Below the pieces are notes generated by a model that had not been told where the DNA came from, searched no databases, and worked only from the letters and a program-made list of their open reading frames with translations. This document shows positions 38,280 through 49,170 of a DNA stretch of 64,000 nt, piece after piece (position 1 is the stretch's first letter; every line of letters begins with the position of its first letter). A program made the position numbers and the translations under genes. This stretch comes from Knoxdaviesia capensis (taxonomy: Eukaryota; Ascomycota; Sordariomycetes; Microascales; Gondwanamycetaceae). Location of the stretch: contig LNGK01000015.1 in assembly GCA_001510575.1 (NCBI GenBank), positions 248,001 to 312,000 of the forward strand, given 5' to 3'.

Positions 38280-39810
38280 GCGGTTGAAGATAAATGGAGA
38301 TGATAATAACATAATCCACGCCAGTCTTTTTATATTTTCTTTCCTTCTTGACGAATCACACGGAACCGAACGGAAACCATGGAGCATAACGATTTTTGAC
38401 AGTAATAGCTTCTTATTCTTCTCCTTCATCTGAAAATCAGTTTTTGCTCACACTGCCTGCAACTTTTTTCCCCCACTGTCTTTATTGTTAAGAATTTCTT
38501 TTTGACGAACACGATCACTTCAACTACTACACATCGTCTATTTACAATAATAGTATTCGAGGTTCATTTGACGACCTGTTTCCTGGGACTTTCATATCTG
38601 TTTTTTCGCGCTTCTCAACATGCTCTTCTGGGGATCTCTAAGACACCAGAATTGGTGATGTTGGGTCCGTGTTGGCAGCAGTTGTCCCATTTTCGCTTTT
38701 ACGACCTCTGTTCATATCCTCTTGAGCCTCTGCTTCATTTTATTCTCCACGGTTTCAATCCTCCTGACCCGGGGAGGCGGTTTTCTGCAACGCAACGTAT
38801 TTCTTTTCTTTCTTTCGTTTTGACAAAAGCTGCAATTGGGCGGATCTGTCTATACAAACCTTGCTTTCAAAGCACGATCTTTTCTGCAAACATACACGAC
38901 AAGGAGTTCACTGGAATTGATATCGGTCTTCTTCAATTCATCTCGACATTTAACCTTAATTTCGCTGCGCGTTCTTCTTTCTTCGTTTATGTGCAAGTGA
39001 CTGGATCAGTCTTTTGTCAGGCGATATCGACGGATATATTTTTCTCTCTTTTCTCTCTTTTCTCTGCGAGATGGTGTGAGTGACCGACTCTCGCACGAAA
39101 TCTGTGCCCTTGGGCCAAGCTTTTGCCTTCTCGCATCATATCTGTCGATATTCCTAGCGAGAGAGCAACCCTTGTTCTGTTTTTTGCTCTGTTGAACTTG
39201 TATTTCGCGTTTTTCTCGGTGGTGTGCTTGTCTCTTTTGCCGCTTGGCTTTGCTAGTTTTGCCTACCGCCTTCATTTCTTTGACCGAGGTATCTGTTTTT
39301 TTTTGTTTTGTGTTCCGGGGTTGGGTGGGATGGCGGCCTCTTTGTCGGTGAACGGGATACACCAAATTCCCGGAAGTCTTGTTGTTTCGGTTTTGCGCTT
39401 TACGGGTTCGCTCTGTGTTCGTTTCGGCTGGTTGTGTGTACTACTTTACATGTACGGAAAGAAGGGGAAGGAGGGGAGGTGTTTGAGTACCTTACGGGGG
39501 CGGAACGGGAGGTAGGGAACAGAAATCCCAAATCGGAATGGGTGGGTGGTGGCCGTCTTACTTGGCCAGGGGAACACGGCAAGGGGGGTCCTTGAGGAGT
39601 GAGGGTTTCCTCGTTTCTCAAACGCCCTCTGTGATTGGGACCCTTTTGGCAGTGGGATATCTTATGTATGTTTCTTTGGGTTTGGGGGAGTATTGTTGAG
39701 GCGAGGTGGAAACTTCCCTCGCTTTATGACTTTTATATATTTCCGGTTTAAAGCTATGTTTCTACTGCCATGTACATGTGGACGACGCCGTGTTTGCTGC
39801 TGCCCGGGTG
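38280..39810. other. Convergent intergenic region after sfl1
   Basis: This T-rich region lies between the 3' ends of sfl1 and the lysine-tailed protein gene and presumably holds both 3' untranslated regions. Its open frames (up to about 190 codons) are Phe/Ser/Leu-rich and lack any motif, so I do not call a gene. Confidence 0.5.
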
Positions 39811-40494
39811 TCATGGGTCCTGCGCCTGGGGCTTCTTGGACTTCCTTTTCTTTTTCTTCTTCTGCTTCTTCTTTTGGTCCGGTAACCGCGCTTCAGCGTC
39901 CTGTGTATCTGGTGTCGGTTCCGCCGGGGCTTGTACATCCACGCCGCCTTCCACCACCTCGTCGTTCCCGGCGTCTGTCTCAGCCGGGTCTTCAGCTCCA
40001 AAGCCAGGGGCGGCAGCGGCAGCAGCAGCGGCAGCGGCCAGGACGATGGGGTTCACCGCGGCACCAGTCTTAGCGGCGCCATTCTCGACGCGCAGGCGTT
40101 TCTTGCGGCCCAGCGCACTGCGCCCGGGGTCGTCATCCTCGGGATCGGGGTCCCCCGCCTCGCCGGCAGGCCCGCCGCGGCGTTTTGCGCCGGCGCGCGC
40201 AGACGCTGCCGCCGGGAGGCCGATGCGGCGGCGGAGCACGGAGTCGGCGGCGGAGCCGGGGCCCGTGGAGGCGCGGGGCGCGGAGTAGCCGATGCCGGCG
40301 TTGGGGAGGGGGAGTGTGTCGTCGGAGTCGAGGAGGGCGCGCGAGGATGTGGTGGTGGCTTGAGTGGTGCGGGGGGTGGAAGATGGGGGGAGTTTGAGGG
40401 AGGATTTGAGCGAGGCGAAGCGTAGGGCGGCGAGGTTCTGGATGACGGCGTAGTTGGGGGCGACGGGGAGCTTGGAGCCGGACGAGGAGGACAT
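39811..40494 (-). CDS. Conserved fungal protein with Ala-rich middle and Lys-rich tail (227 residues)
   Basis: No biochemical role is known to me. The frame is a single exon starting at the ATG of MSSSSGSKLPVAPNY; an in-frame GTG one codon earlier is ignored. The N-terminal block, about residues 8-35 (NYAVIQNLAALRFASLK), looks like the conserved core of a family of small fungal proteins, possibly the one catalogued as DUF3245, which I cannot confirm. The middle carries LPNAGIGY and a basic patch (GRKKRLRVENG) followed by a run of about ten alanines. The C-terminus has KKKQKKKKKRKSKK, a likely nuclear or nucleolar targeting signal. It is divergent from ARPC3 across 770 bp, so the two may share a promoter. 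The coding call rests on the conserved N-terminus and the GC-rich third positions. Confidence 0.75.
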   Translation of the reverse strand: MSSSSGSKLPVAPNYAVIQNLAALRFASLKSSLKLPPSSTPRTTQATTTSSRALLDSDDTLPLPNAGIGYSAPRASTGPGSAADSVLRRRIGLPAAASARAGAKRRGGPAGEAGDPDPEDDDPGRSALGRKKRLRVENGAAKTGAAVNPIVLAAAAAAAAAAPGFGAEDPAETDAGNDEVVEGGVDVQAPAEPTPDTQDAEARLPDQKKKQKKKKKRKSKKPQAQDP

Positions 40495-41264
40495 CACGGG
40501 CGGCAGTGACGCGAGCTCCCTCGAGCAGAGAAAGGCGCCGGCCGCGTGGAGAGAAAAGAAAGGACGGCCCGTGGAGACGGAGGGAGGGCAGGTGGGAGGA
40601 GGAGACGTCGGAAGAGGGTTTTATCGGGTGTGGTAGAACATGGTGGTGGGATGTGTCTCAATTCTGTGCGGTTGGAGAGCTTTGGGACGGTGTGGGTTGG
40701 TGTGTTGGACCAGATACTTGGGATTGTCTTTGATGATCTCTCTCTTGTGGGATGATTTTTTTTTTGTTGCGAAAATCGTTGTTTGTACTGCCAGCTGGCC
40801 CCAGCTGGCACCACCTGTGGCCGACCGCCTCCGTCATTCTGAGCCACACTTCCAGACTTCAGCCACAATCTGCCGTTGGTGCAGTGCCCCGCGTGTGGCA
40901 GTTCCGCAGCAAACGCAAAAGCAGGAGACAAGCAAAAAGGGACGAAAGCCCATAGAGACACAATTGGTTTCGTCACTGGTTTTCGGTGCTTAAAGCATCT
41001 ATCTGCCCTGCTTTTTTCTGTGGTGACGATTTCTCTCTCCGTTGAATGTCCTCGGTTTCCAACCATCCACCCTTTGACGAAGATTGACGAAGTTTCCTGC
41101 AGTTGCGAATTCAAGAGACTGCTTCAATATTTTAGTTTCTTTCTTTTCCCTTGTGGTTATATTTCCGGCATTTTGTTGATTGGACTTGGTGTCTGAAATC
41201 CGGGGTCGTTGGAGTGCCTTGAACCACCGTCTTAATATCATCACCACCTCTAAACACCGCCACC
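40495..41264. promoter_or_regulatory. Divergent promoter between the lysine-tailed gene and arpc3
   Basis: 770 bp without a gene. It contains two abutting CAGCTG palindromes at 40790-40810 (GCCAGCTGGC then CCCAGCTGGC), close to the middle of the interval, and a poly-T run near 40757-40765. Confidence 0.5.
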
Positions 41265-41810
41265 ATGCCGGTATGTATTCGAATCGGGAACCTTCAGTAA
41301 CTGCGGCTCCGATAGTTTGGGTCCCACAGCTGTGACAGCTTTACCCCTCTCGAATATGTCCAAGCTCTTCTAACAAGCCCCCCCCTTCCGATGCCGTCTT
41401 CCGTGCTAGGCCTACAACTCCGTCTTCAACACCGACCCGAACCCGCCGCGCCTAATAGGCAACTTCCCGCTGCTGCCGCTGCGCACGAAGACGCGCGGGC
41501 CGGCGTACACGCTGCCGGCGCCGGCGGTGCCGCTGGCGGCCGGCGAGTCGCCCGACCCGGACTCGGAGAGCTACGACATCCTCGACGAGGTGCTGGCGCT
41601 GTTCCGCGCCAACACGTTCTTCCGCAACTTCGAGCTGCAGGGCCCGGCCGACCGGCTGCTGGTGTACGGCATCTGGTTCGTGTCGGACTGCCTCGCCAAG
41701 ATCAAGCCGTCGGCCGGCGTGCGCGATGCGACTAAGGACGTGATGAATGTCGCGCTGGATACCAACTTTGCTATCCCGGGAGACCCGGCATGGCCGCTGA
41801 ACCAGGTGGG

Positions 41811-41851
<41 letters not shown>

Positions 41852-42128
41852 TACACACATGCACACACACCCGGTGTACATGAATGAACATAAAGTGTTG
41901 GAAATCATCTGGCTGCCGCACAGCGACTGACACCTTCAAACTCTGCAGATGTACGAGCCCCCGCGCGACCGCCAGGACGCCGAGCAGCTCCGCCAGTACA
42001 TGTCGCAGGTGCGGCAAGAGCTGGCGGCGCGGCTGCTGGCGCGCGTGTACGAGGAGGGCGGCGACGGCAAGCCGAGCAAGTGGTGGTTGAGCTTCACCAA
42101 GAGGAAGTTCATGGGCAAGGCGCTGTAG
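41265..42128 (+). CDS. arc18: Arp2/3 complex subunit 3 (ARPC3/Arc18, 193 residues)
   Basis: This is the p21 subunit of the Arp2/3 complex, which nucleates branched actin at cortical patches for endocytosis and polar growth. The exons are 41265-41270, 41410-41805 and 41949-42128. Exon 1 is only six nucleotides (ATGCCG, Met-Pro), followed by a GTATGT donor. The next exon resumes with AYNSVFN after a CTAAC branch and GCTAG acceptor. Diagnostic blocks are RLIGNFPLLPLRTKTRGPAY, YDILDEVLALFRANTFFRNFE, ALDTNFAIPGD, ARLLARVYEEGG and the C-terminal KWWLSFTKRKFMGKAL. Length and ending match the family. Intron 2 contains a CA microsatellite. A slightly longer Ala/Pro/Ser insert (APAVPLAAGESPDPDSE) lies after the N-terminal block, as in other fungi. 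It converges with TRM6, the two stops about 580 bp apart. Confidence 0.95.
41813..41870. repeat. (AC)n microsatellite inside arpc3 intron 2
   Basis: A pure AC run of 28 nt (41813-41840) continues as imperfect CA repeats to about 41870. It begins eight bases inside the intron and fills much of its 5' half. Confidence 0.9.
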
Positions 42129-42707
42129 GTTCGGTGTTCTACTGGAGCAGCGAGCCTGTGGTCTCTCCGTACTTTGGGTCTCTGATATTCCGGGTGGTTG
42201 CTGCGCGGTTCTGTACTTATCTTTTTCATTTCTTTCATTCATTGCTCCTGTTTTTGCTTCCGTTCTTCATGACGTCTACTGTTGTTGCGTTTCCCTTCGC
42301 ATGTTACTGTCTACCATCGAGAAAAGAAAACACGCCCCCCATTTTAACTTCATCTGCGTTCTTTGTTTGTTGCGCTTCATCTGTGAGCCAGACCACAGAG
42401 AAAGTGACACGAGAGAGAGAGACAGGATAATCCATTCATCATGACCTTATTTTGAACTCCGAGATTCTTTGAAAAAAAAACCAAAAAAAGAACCATGAAA
42501 TCAAAGACTCAAGCTAATCCCCACGCCCGGACGCCACTGATGTATTGTACCTATCCCATTGCTTTAGCGGTTCTCTGGCCGATGATCCTAACTGAAAAGT
42601 AGAAATGAAAGGGATCTGGCTGCTCTTCATCCCAGCCCGACTCTTTCTAACTACATCCGCTGAACCTCCCCAAAGAAACAACCCCCCCCCCCGGAGCGTC
42701 GCCGCGC
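42129..42707. other. Convergent intergenic region between arpc3 and trm6
   Basis: Non-coding 3' flanks of two convergent genes. It has a poly-A tract near 42472-42480 and a C run near 42685-42692, and no supported frame. Confidence 0.5.
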
Positions 42708-44767
42708 TTATCCACCAACTCTGCGCCGCTTGAACAGGCCGCGCGCCTCGACCTTGCCCTCCACCGGCACCGCGCGCCACGCCGTGAAGATGTAGCCCTC
42801 GGCGCCGCCGCGGCTGGTCATCATCGGGTGCGTGCGGCCAGGCAGCACCTGCCACCGGCGCACACGGCTGGTCTGGATCGCGGTGCCGACCAGCAGGGTG
42901 GGGTTGATGGGGAAATCCACGGACCCGGGCCAGCGCTCGAGCTCGTCGAGCGACTTGCCGACGATCTCGGGCGGCGGGGTCGACACCCAGGCGCCGCGGC
43001 GCGTGACGCTGAAGCAGTCGGCCAGGTGGGTCAGCGGCTCGATGGTGGGCGAGTAGATGGCGATGGGCGCGCCGGGGGCCAGCAGCGGCAGCGTGTGGCG
43101 CAGCAGCGACACGGGGTCCATGACGGCGGCGGCGAGCAGGCCGGAGAAGCCGCCGGCGCGGGCCGAGTCGACCATGTAGCGCGTGCGCGCCCAGCGGCGG
43201 CGCTTGCGGTGGTACGTGCCGCGGCGGTTTGCCTTGATGCCGAGCAGGTCGGTCGGCGTCAGGTGGCGCGGCGGATTCGAGTAGATGTGGTCCTTGTGCG
43301 GGGCCACCAGCTGCAGCCAGTTGACGGTGATCAGGTGCGAGTACAGCGGGTGCGTGGCGTACGGCGGGTTGGGCGCCGCCATGTCGTAGTCGTAGTAGCG
43401 CAGCAGCGAGAGGTTGGGCTGGCTGTTCGAGTGGAGGAGGGTGATGGTGTTGGTGCCGGCAAACGGCACTTCCATGTCGTCGCGGTTGAAGCGCGCCGGC
43501 GACTTGGGGGTCCGGGAGGACGAGCCGTGCTTAGGCGCGTCGTCGGTTCCGGGCTCGGACTCCTTGGCGCCGTTCATCTCGACGTCTTCATTCGTGGCCG
43601 GGACGGCGTCGGCCTTCGCGGCGCTGTCTGCGCTTCCGTTTGACTTGGGTGTCGCTTCGGTGGTACTCGAGAGAGGCTCTGCCGGCTGTGCGCCGCCATC
43701 GGCTTTCCCGTTCGACGCGGCCGCTTCATCCCCTAGCTGGGAAGAGTCCTCCACCACCACCACCGGGTCAAGAATGCCCATGCGCTCCGCCATGACTGCA
43801 ACCAGCAGGCCGCCAGTATCGTCGACAACCAGGTATCTTCCGCCCATCAACGCCGGACCCTTGATCCGATCGTGCTCTGCCGCGTCAGTTCCCTGTTCGA
43901 CCGCCTGGGTCTGCGTCTCGGCGGCCATGTTGACGCCGGACGCCTGCAGCTGCTCGTCGGTCGAGTAGCAGTGCACGTCGGCCCAGCACCCCAGCAGCGC
44001 GGTCATTTCCTGCCGCATCTCCAGGATCTTCGACGTGTCCTTGCGCTCCTCCAGCAGCCACTGCGTCAGCAGCGGCGGGTCGAGCGGCAGCACCGAGAAG
44101 CGGCGGATGTACTTCTTGGTCTTCAGCAGCTTGTACTTCTCCAGCGAGTACTCGGTCTTCTGGTCCAGCTGCGTGTGCGACAGCATCAGCTTCTTGATCA
44201 GGTCGCGCCCCGCTGCCCCGCCGCTGCGCTTGAGCACCTCGATCTCGTCCATCGTGAGCGTCTGGTTCGCCGCCATGTCCATAGTCGTGCGGTTGGACCG
44301 CGCCACCACGGCGCCCGACTCGTCGACGAGCGTCAGGTCGCCGGTGGTGCCGTCGAGACGCCCGTCCGCTTCTCCGCTGTCGTCTTCGCCGTCGGAGGCC
44401 TCATCGTCGTCGCCGTCGTCGGGGTCGTTGTCGTGCGTCGCGGTCTCGGCGAGAATATCGGCCTGCAGCTCCGACGCCGGGACGACGCGCAGTCGGCTGT
44501 ATGATTCGCCTTCGCGTTTCTCGAGGACTTCGAATGTGACGTGGAATGGCCGCTCGATAATCAGATTGCTGGGGAAAGAGCCGTATTTCCCTAACGATAT
44601 TGTTCTGTGTTCATGGATCACAAGCAATGTCAGTTTCTGTCCATTGTCGCAAACGAAGGAAGACCGAGGATGCTTGCATACGTGTTAGGAATAATCTGCA
44701 TGACCCTCAAACTCTCAGAGGGAAGCTTCAAAGCAACCCATTGGTTAGGTTGTATTAAACTCTCCAT
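42708..44767 (-). CDS. trm6: TRM6/GCD10, non-catalytic subunit of tRNA m1A58 methyltransferase (660 residues)
   Basis: TRM6 pairs with the catalytic TRM61 in the nucleus to methylate N1 of adenosine 58 in tRNAs, and is needed for stable initiator tRNA. The exons are 44767-44682 and 44604-42708, with a 77-nt intron (donor GTATGC, branch CTGAC, acceptor CACAG). The short first exon encodes MESLIQPNQWVALKLPSES and joins to give NTTISLGKYGSFPSNLI, the conserved N-terminal block. Other family blocks are TMDEIEVLKRSG, LMLSHTQLDQKTEYSLEKYKLLKTKKY and the Rossmann-like C-terminal half (APIAIYSPTIEPL). The protein exceeds the usual 450-560 residues because of an acidic insert at about 85-110 and a Ser/Ala/Thr/Glu-rich linker around 330-420, both typical disordered expansions. 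No SAM-binding motif is expected in this subunit. A telomere-like TTAGGGTT word lies 144 bp upstream. Confidence 0.94.
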
Positions 44768-45211
44768 TGTGTCTGTGATGTGTGAATTGTTCCAGTTCTT
44801 TCAAGAGGAAGAAACTGAATTAGAACGGAGGAGAAAGCAGAATCCATCTAAAGCTGATTCTCTCTTTTTTTTTTTTTTTTCTGCATTATGCTAGCCCCAC
44901 TTTACGAAACTTAGGGTTGGAAGGGTTGAGGTGGGTTGAAAATAGGGTTACTGATGGAAGGGTGCTTCCTTTGTCGGAAATGCTCCCTCTCTTAAACATC
45001 ATTTGCTGTTCTCTAGCTGAACCATTCTTTCCTGACTTTCGTCTTTTGTTCTTAACAGTACATCCATCGCACATCACATCATAATCATTTCCTAATCTTC
45101 GATACTAAAGCATGTATTAGGCTAAAACTAGAGCAATACTGAATAGTGAATATCATCAAGTGTGGTAATCTTTGCCATCATGATATCACCAGCCTTAGTT
45201 CCTTCTCCATC
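44768..45211. promoter_or_regulatory. Promoter of trm6
   Basis: 444 bp between the trm6 start and the 3' end of the monooxygenase gene. It contains TTAGGGTT at 44911-44918, a further AGGGTT a few bases on and ATAGGGTTA near 44943, plus a T run at about 44865-44880. No coding frame. Confidence 0.55.
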
Positions 45212-47511
45212 TCAAATACTCGTTGTCACCCTTGACTCTCTCCTCAATCCTGACTTTCTCTTAAACAGTCCTGCAAAACCCTGTCCAGTCATGATAACCA
45301 TGCTGAGAGTTCCAAACATGAGCATCCGGAGAACCGTGTAAGTGAAGAAGTCTGCAGGCAAAAGACAGTTAGTTAGTTCCGGCACTAATTCATTTGGGCC
45401 CGAAAGTTGCACATTGCAAGGTCAAGGGGCGTCCACTTACAGAATCCTCCTCCGCTCCGCTTGACCACGTTGTAAAGCTCGCCCTCCATGATTTCAATCG
45501 CCTTCTCCTCCTCCTTCCACGGGCCCACCATCCGGAACTTCGGGTTGAAGTTGGGTCCCATGGCCCAGGTGAAAAACACCTTCCAGCCCTTCGACCAAAC
45601 GTACGACATCTTGGGTGCCGCACTCATGTCAACAGCAAGCTGATACGAATAGCTCTCCTGCTCGACTCCGCCTTTGCTTTCGGCAAGATCCGCGTGGCCG
45701 CGCGGATGAAGCTTGTATGAGAGCTCATACGGCTTGATGGAGTTGGGGTAGCCCGTTTCAATGTCGTACTCGTCCACCGGAAGATAGTCAGAGAAAGTGC
45801 TCTGGAGAAGTCTCAGAACCCAGAGCTGAGCCTGGAGCTCAGACAGAGGAGGGATGGCTCCTAGAGAAAAAATGCGACGATATTTGTGAGTATTTGCATC
45901 TTGGAGCTCTCTTCACTCAGCTTGCATTCACTTTACTTACCCAATCCAGGACGACAGAAACCGATAAATCCCAGATTGACGTTGTCAGGGTTGTAAACGC
46001 CGCGAACGTTGTCAGGTCCAAGCTGGAGTTCGGGCTTGTTGTCGAGGAATCGCACAGTCTTTCGGTATCCGGTGGCAAAAACGATAATGTCGGCCTTGAA
46101 GTCGCGGTTCTCCATTGCCTTGCTCTCCGGCCGGTCATTGAGGAGGAATCTGATGGTTCCATCCGCCTCGATCTTCTCGGGCCACGGGGCCACTTGAATG
46201 ACACGGCCATGGGTGTCCTTGAGCGGAACGTTGATGAACCAAGAGCGAATGCGGTTCAGGATTGACTTGGATCGGTACGGAGGCGACATATAGGGGAGAG
46301 CCGATTGGGCCTTGACGAAGAACACTAGTCGCGGGTTGAATGGTTAGCGGAACTTCGAGGTATGAGGAGGGATATTGAGAGCTATTCATACCTGAATCGA
46401 CGTGGTGACGAGGCTTCTGCATGCGACCAACCCACTGATCAGGGCCATTGGGGGTGCCGCTGATGAGAGTCTGAGAGAACTTGATCCAGTTGTTGTACCA
46501 CATCCAGAGCAAGCCGCTGCGCTGGAGAACGGGGGGAACATAGGCAGTGTGGAAAAGACTGGCAGTGCTGGTGTCGACAGGCTTGTTGGTCATGGTGTTA
46601 CTGGGCTTTCCGAAAAGCCCGTTCATGATGATGGGAGTGGGAATGATCTAGATGATGTCCAGACACAAATGAATAGTTAGTAGCAAGCAACTACCGCGCC
46701 ATAAAAGATGTTAAGAGAAAATTCACTTACCTTAGGGCCACAAAAGAAGCCATTCTTGTGGGAAAGAAGAACCTCGTTGGTGTTAGCAGTAACCGCCAGA
46801 TGGGCCATGTCAAGGCCAGTCTCGCCGGCACCCAGAACCAGAACCGACTTGCCCTCGCCAAACTGGCTGCGAGTCTTGACCTCGGACGAGTGCCACTCGG
46901 TCCAGGTCTTCTTGGGGTTCTCCCGGCCCGGGATGTCGGGCTTGTAAGGAGTGTCATGGAGACCCGAGCAAATGGCCACAGCGTCGAACGTCTCCATGCG
47001 GAAGCCCTTGGGCTGACCCTCGCTGTCGAGCTCAACGGGGAAATCCTGGAGAGTCAGCATGAAGGACTCGGGGGCGTTCTGCCGAAGGTCCTTGACATCG
47101 ACGTTGTATTGAATGCACTTTTCGACCTCGAAGTACTCGGAGTACGCTTTGAGGTAGTCGCAGTAGGCTTCCGGCTTGAGGAAGTCAGGGGCCGATTCGG
47201 GGAGGCGGAAGTCGGAGAAGGCAGTCAGATACTTGGATGAGACCATCTGCATTCTCAAAAGTCAGTATCTGCTTCCAGCTCACTGCATGTATCGCTAGTG
47301 ACAGGCGAGAGATTCATCTGAAACGTACCTCCGCGTCCTCGTAGACGCGTTGCTTGAAAGTGCCTCCGATGGTGTTGGTGCGCTCGAAAATGGTGACGGT
47401 GGTCTCAGGGATTCCAGGGAAGAACTTGTGGGCATGCAGAAGAAAGCGGGCAGTGACCAGGCCAGAGGGACCTGCGCCGATGATGGCGACCTTCATGGGC
47501 TTGAGATCCAT
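45212..47511 (-). CDS. Flavin-containing monooxygenase (632 residues, six exons)
   Basis: This is a class B flavoprotein monooxygenase-type enzyme using FAD and NADPH to oxygenate nitrogen, sulfur or carbonyl substrates; the substrate is unknown. The exons are 47511-47329, 47246-46731, 46647-46392, 46324-45941, 45860-45441 and 45351-45212, and all join in frame. The FAD-binding motif GAGPSG is at about residues 11-16, the NADPH motif GAGETG is near the middle (VLVLGAGETGLD) and FATGYR marks the FMO fold. The block GFCRPGLGAIPPLSELQAQLW spans the exon 4-5 junction. The last exon encodes FFTYTVLRMLMFGTLSMVIM, a hydrophobic segment that could anchor the enzyme to a membrane, then a basic tail. 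Reading through the last donor would instead end the protein after CKWTPLDLAMC. The start at 47511 (MDLKPMKVAIIG) is the first in-frame ATG; 47496 is an alternative. No tailoring or backbone genes nearby suggest a biosynthetic cluster. Confidence 0.9.
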
Positions 47512-49170
47512 GACGATGAAGATTGTCTTGGTAATATCGACACGGTAGTTGTTGAGGGAAAACACTGTGCTTAGAAGTGGTTGTAGGAGGAAGAAATTAG
47601 AGAAGGTGCAAGAAATGAATCAGAGAATAGAAACTCGATATCACTAAACAAGAATAGGAAGAGACGAGAGGGACGAAAGTGAGGGGCACAGATGTGTCTT
47701 GAACACAACTTTTGTAAACGAGAGAAACAGCAACAGGACGTTGAGTGGGACCAGAGTGATTATTTTCCCAAACCGTCTGTGATATTGGGACGCACATGCA
47801 CATATGAGAGCTCACATAGTATCTGTTTAGGGAAGTCCCGTTTGAGGTGGGTTGTGTTTGTCCTACTACCGCGGCCCAGAATTCCTTCATTCCACGCACA
47901 GATGTTTGCTCTCAAGAGAGATCAATTACAGCAACTCCAATGCGGGTGTTGGTGAGATGAAAGCATGATGCAATAATCTGCAGATTCGAGGAAGCGGGAT
48001 GAAATGAAGATATCAGACTAAGTATAGTTAGTTCATGAGATAAGAGAATGCGTATTGCACAAGCCGTAATCGGGGCTGGTGTAAGTGAGGCTGGAATTCC
48101 GGTGGGCCTTCTTATGACTGGAAATCATCGTGAGATTTCCAACCAAGCCACTTTTCAGTCTACCGCTTAGTCAACATTTTGTATAGGGGAAGGTACGATG
48201 TAGAATCCACGCGTTACGGGAAGGAGCGACCGATGGCTTGTATACGGAAGGAGCCGGATGGATAGAGGTTCGGCCAGCGGATTTCTGGAGACTGGCGTAG
48301 TGGGGCATCTGTGAAGTGGGGCCGGATCTCCAGAACGGAAGACCGGCCATGGCATGCCACTACCGGAGCGTCGCGGAGACTCACTTCCGGGGTGTTTTGT
48401 CTATAAGTCGGACTGAGTTTCAACTAACATGCCTTACCCTGAAGCTCCCGTCTTGTCTCCTAATGCGGCATTTGATGAAACTGTGTTGAACGGCCCGGGA
48501 CTTGCCCCTGGACGTAACGGTGCCCGTTCTTGGCGATTCATGCCCGGACGGATGGATGAATGCGGTGTTTCGACACAACGCAGTCCTCTCTGGGGTAGTT
48601 TGGGGTGTATTCGGGAGCTTCACGGAGAATTTGGCGACAAGCAGATCATAGCATGTCTAATATTGGGTTGTGACGCCGCTTTCTACAGCGACGAAGGCAA
48701 CACAGAGAACTTATAACTGACGGTGAGAAAGACGAAAGACGAAAGAGAAAAAAGAGCTATATGTAGAAAGAGTCCAAACGCCAACCAGAGAGCTGTCATA
48801 CCGTGGGGAATAGCCAGAAATAGAACCTGATGTTTCCGACAAAAAAAGGCTGGCTGGACATAAGGCAAGTGAGGCGACAAGAGACAACCGACCAGAAAAG
48901 CAAGGAAACAGAAATGCTTATACCCTACAGTTCCAGTTCTTTTTTTCGCATACAAACATGCATCGAGACGGAAAGACACCATAAACACCGTAATCCATTT
49001 ATACTCCATAGCCCCAAAGAAAAACCACTTATATGCAATCCCGTTTATGTGTGAGTTCATAACGGCCACAAGAACAGCCATTTACGCCCATCCTGTATGT
49101 GATATCAGATATACATAGTCCCAATACACAAAACAAAAAGCAAAAACCCAATACGAACGGCTAAAAGCCC
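47512..49170. other. Intergenic region between the phosphate symporter and monooxygenase genes
   Basis: About 1.66 kb holding the monooxygenase promoter and the symporter 3' flank. Open frames are short and motif-free. Nothing else is recognisable. Confidence 0.45.

Noticed and set aside
38502..39083. Plus-strand frame of about 190 codons after sfl1
   Set aside because: Phe/Leu/Ser-rich product of T-rich 3' flanking DNA with no conserved pattern.
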